From contig JACNJG010000128.1 of NCBI GenBank assembly GCA_014382685.1, positions 1-5,139 on the forward strand: a DNA stretch of 5,139 nucleotides. The letters are read 5' to 3'. Below the pieces are notes generated by a model. It made no database searches. It had not been told where the DNA came from and saw only the letters and a list, made by a program, of their open reading frames with translations. The first letter of the stretch is position 1. Every line of letters begins with the position of its first letter. Below are positions 4,495 to 5,139 of this stretch, in pieces. Made by a program: the position numbers and the translations under genes. The DNA comes from Candidatus Cloacimonadota bacterium (GTDB lineage Bacteria; Cloacimonadota; Cloacimonadia; JGIOTU-2).

Positions 4495-5139
4495 TTACTT
4501 AAATCGTGATAAGATAAATTTATGAATTATTGGGATCATCAGATACGGAACAGATGAATATGCTGGGATAATAAAAGCGGCAATCATACATATCATAGCG
4601 ACAAGAGGTGTAATCCTCGCTTTAAGTGATATGTATTTAATTAAATCTTCAGAAACATCGTCCTTTAACAATCGCCGATCCTTTGACGCATACAGCCAAC
4701 TCATAAGGAAGGTGATACTGATAAGGAACATATTGATGTGAAAGGGAATTTGGCTAAGCCAATAAATCGGCAGTTCTCCAGCTAGATCTGATGTAAAAGG
4801 AAGCAGTGCAGTAAACATCAAAAATAAAATATTTAACCACAGATGTGTCGGATTTGTAGCTTTTAAATGAGAGAATTGAGAATGGTGAGCTGTCCAGAAT
4901 TTAGCTAGGATCAGGAAGCTTAACACATATATGAAAAGCACATGCCACTGGGAGTTAAGAAACTCTCTTATATCTGCATGGTTCATTAACTCGACCTTTT
5001 CCGGCAGGTCGAGGGTTAGCACCAAAAGGGTCATGACGATGGCAAAGATGCCGTCCGTCAGCGCAGTAATTCGGTTGAGGGTCAGCCAACGATGATGTTT
5101 ATCAACCTGATTCACATCTAATTTTTTCTCTGTGGGCAT
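4495..5139 (-). CDS. TMEM175/DUF1211-family potassium-channel-like membrane protein (start at window edge)
   Basis: 214 residues from an ATG at the very last triplet of the window to TAA at 4497-4495. The length is normal for bacterial members, so this ATG may be the true start, but upstream sequence is unavailable. Six membrane segments are visible: about 24-44, 66-82, 100-117, 131-150, 176-194 and 197-211. The first helix carries the family signature as 'RITALTDGIFAIVMTLLVL' (Arg23, Thr28, Asp29), a variant of the usual R-x3-F-S-D pattern with Leu27 for Phe and Thr for Ser. 'FWTAHHSQF' (81-89) and 'NILFLMFTALLPFTSDL' (103-119) are also typical. Bacterial TMEM175 proteins form tetrameric K+-permeable channels with hydrophobic pore constrictions in the inner membrane. 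It is the first visible gene of a likely two-gene operon with the EamA transporter. Confidence 0.9.
   Translation of the reverse strand: MPTEKKLDVNQVDKHHRWLTLNRITALTDGIFAIVMTLLVLTLDLPEKVELMNHADIREFLNSQWHVLFIYVLSFLILAKFWTAHHSQFSHLKATNPTHLWLNILFLMFTALLPFTSDLAGELPIYWLSQIPFHINMFLISITFLMSWLYASKDRRLLKDDVSEDLIKYISLKARITPLVAMICMIAAFIIPAYSSVPYLMIPIIHKFILSRFK

Overview
All gene content in this AT-rich window lies on the minus strand. It consists of five protein-coding genes (two of them touching a window edge) and two non-coding gaps of about 380 and 317 bases that hold structured repeats. The best guess for the host is a Gram-negative bacterium of the FCB group, possibly Candidatus Cloacimonadota. The reasons are the GLUG-repeat surface protein with a distal 'LPVTLSTF...YWTTQSE' module, an outer-membrane-barrel-like C-terminus ending in Phe, and weak or variable Shine-Dalgarno sequences. 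This placement is from recalled family resemblance, not from a search.

Layout, in the direction of transcription (right to left): (1) 4495-5139, a six-helix TMEM175/DUF1211-type potassium-channel-family protein whose ATG is the last base triplet of the window; (2) 35 bases further on, 4037-4459, a half-size EamA/DMT-type transporter whose real start is fixed by a strong GGAGGT site; (3) a gap of about 317 bases, 3720-4036, with a GC-rich island carrying direct repeats and a small CACGAAAA-type repeat/inverted repeat; (4) 3318-3719, a short membrane-anchored, Cys-containing HEAT-like protein; (5) 2070-3308, a secreted N-terminal-nucleophile (Ntn) amidase with an added beta-rich C-terminal domain, translationally coupled to (4) and closed by a strong intrinsic terminator; (6) a gap of 379 bases, 1691-2069, with interleaved inverted repeats; (7) 1-1690, the N-terminal 563 residues of a large secreted LamG + GLUG surface protein that continues past the left edge.

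The likely transcription units are TMEM175-EamA (two inner-membrane transporters), HEAT-Ntn hydrolase (an envelope pair with an upstream sigma70-like promoter candidate), and the surface protein alone. The most notable observations are the Ntn hydrolase fused to a barrel-like tail with its catalytic Cys immediately after the signal peptide, the coupled Cys-rich HEAT partner, and the interleaved A-B-A'-B' inverted repeats between 1934 and 2010. No RNA gene, CRISPR array, transposase or phage gene is visible.
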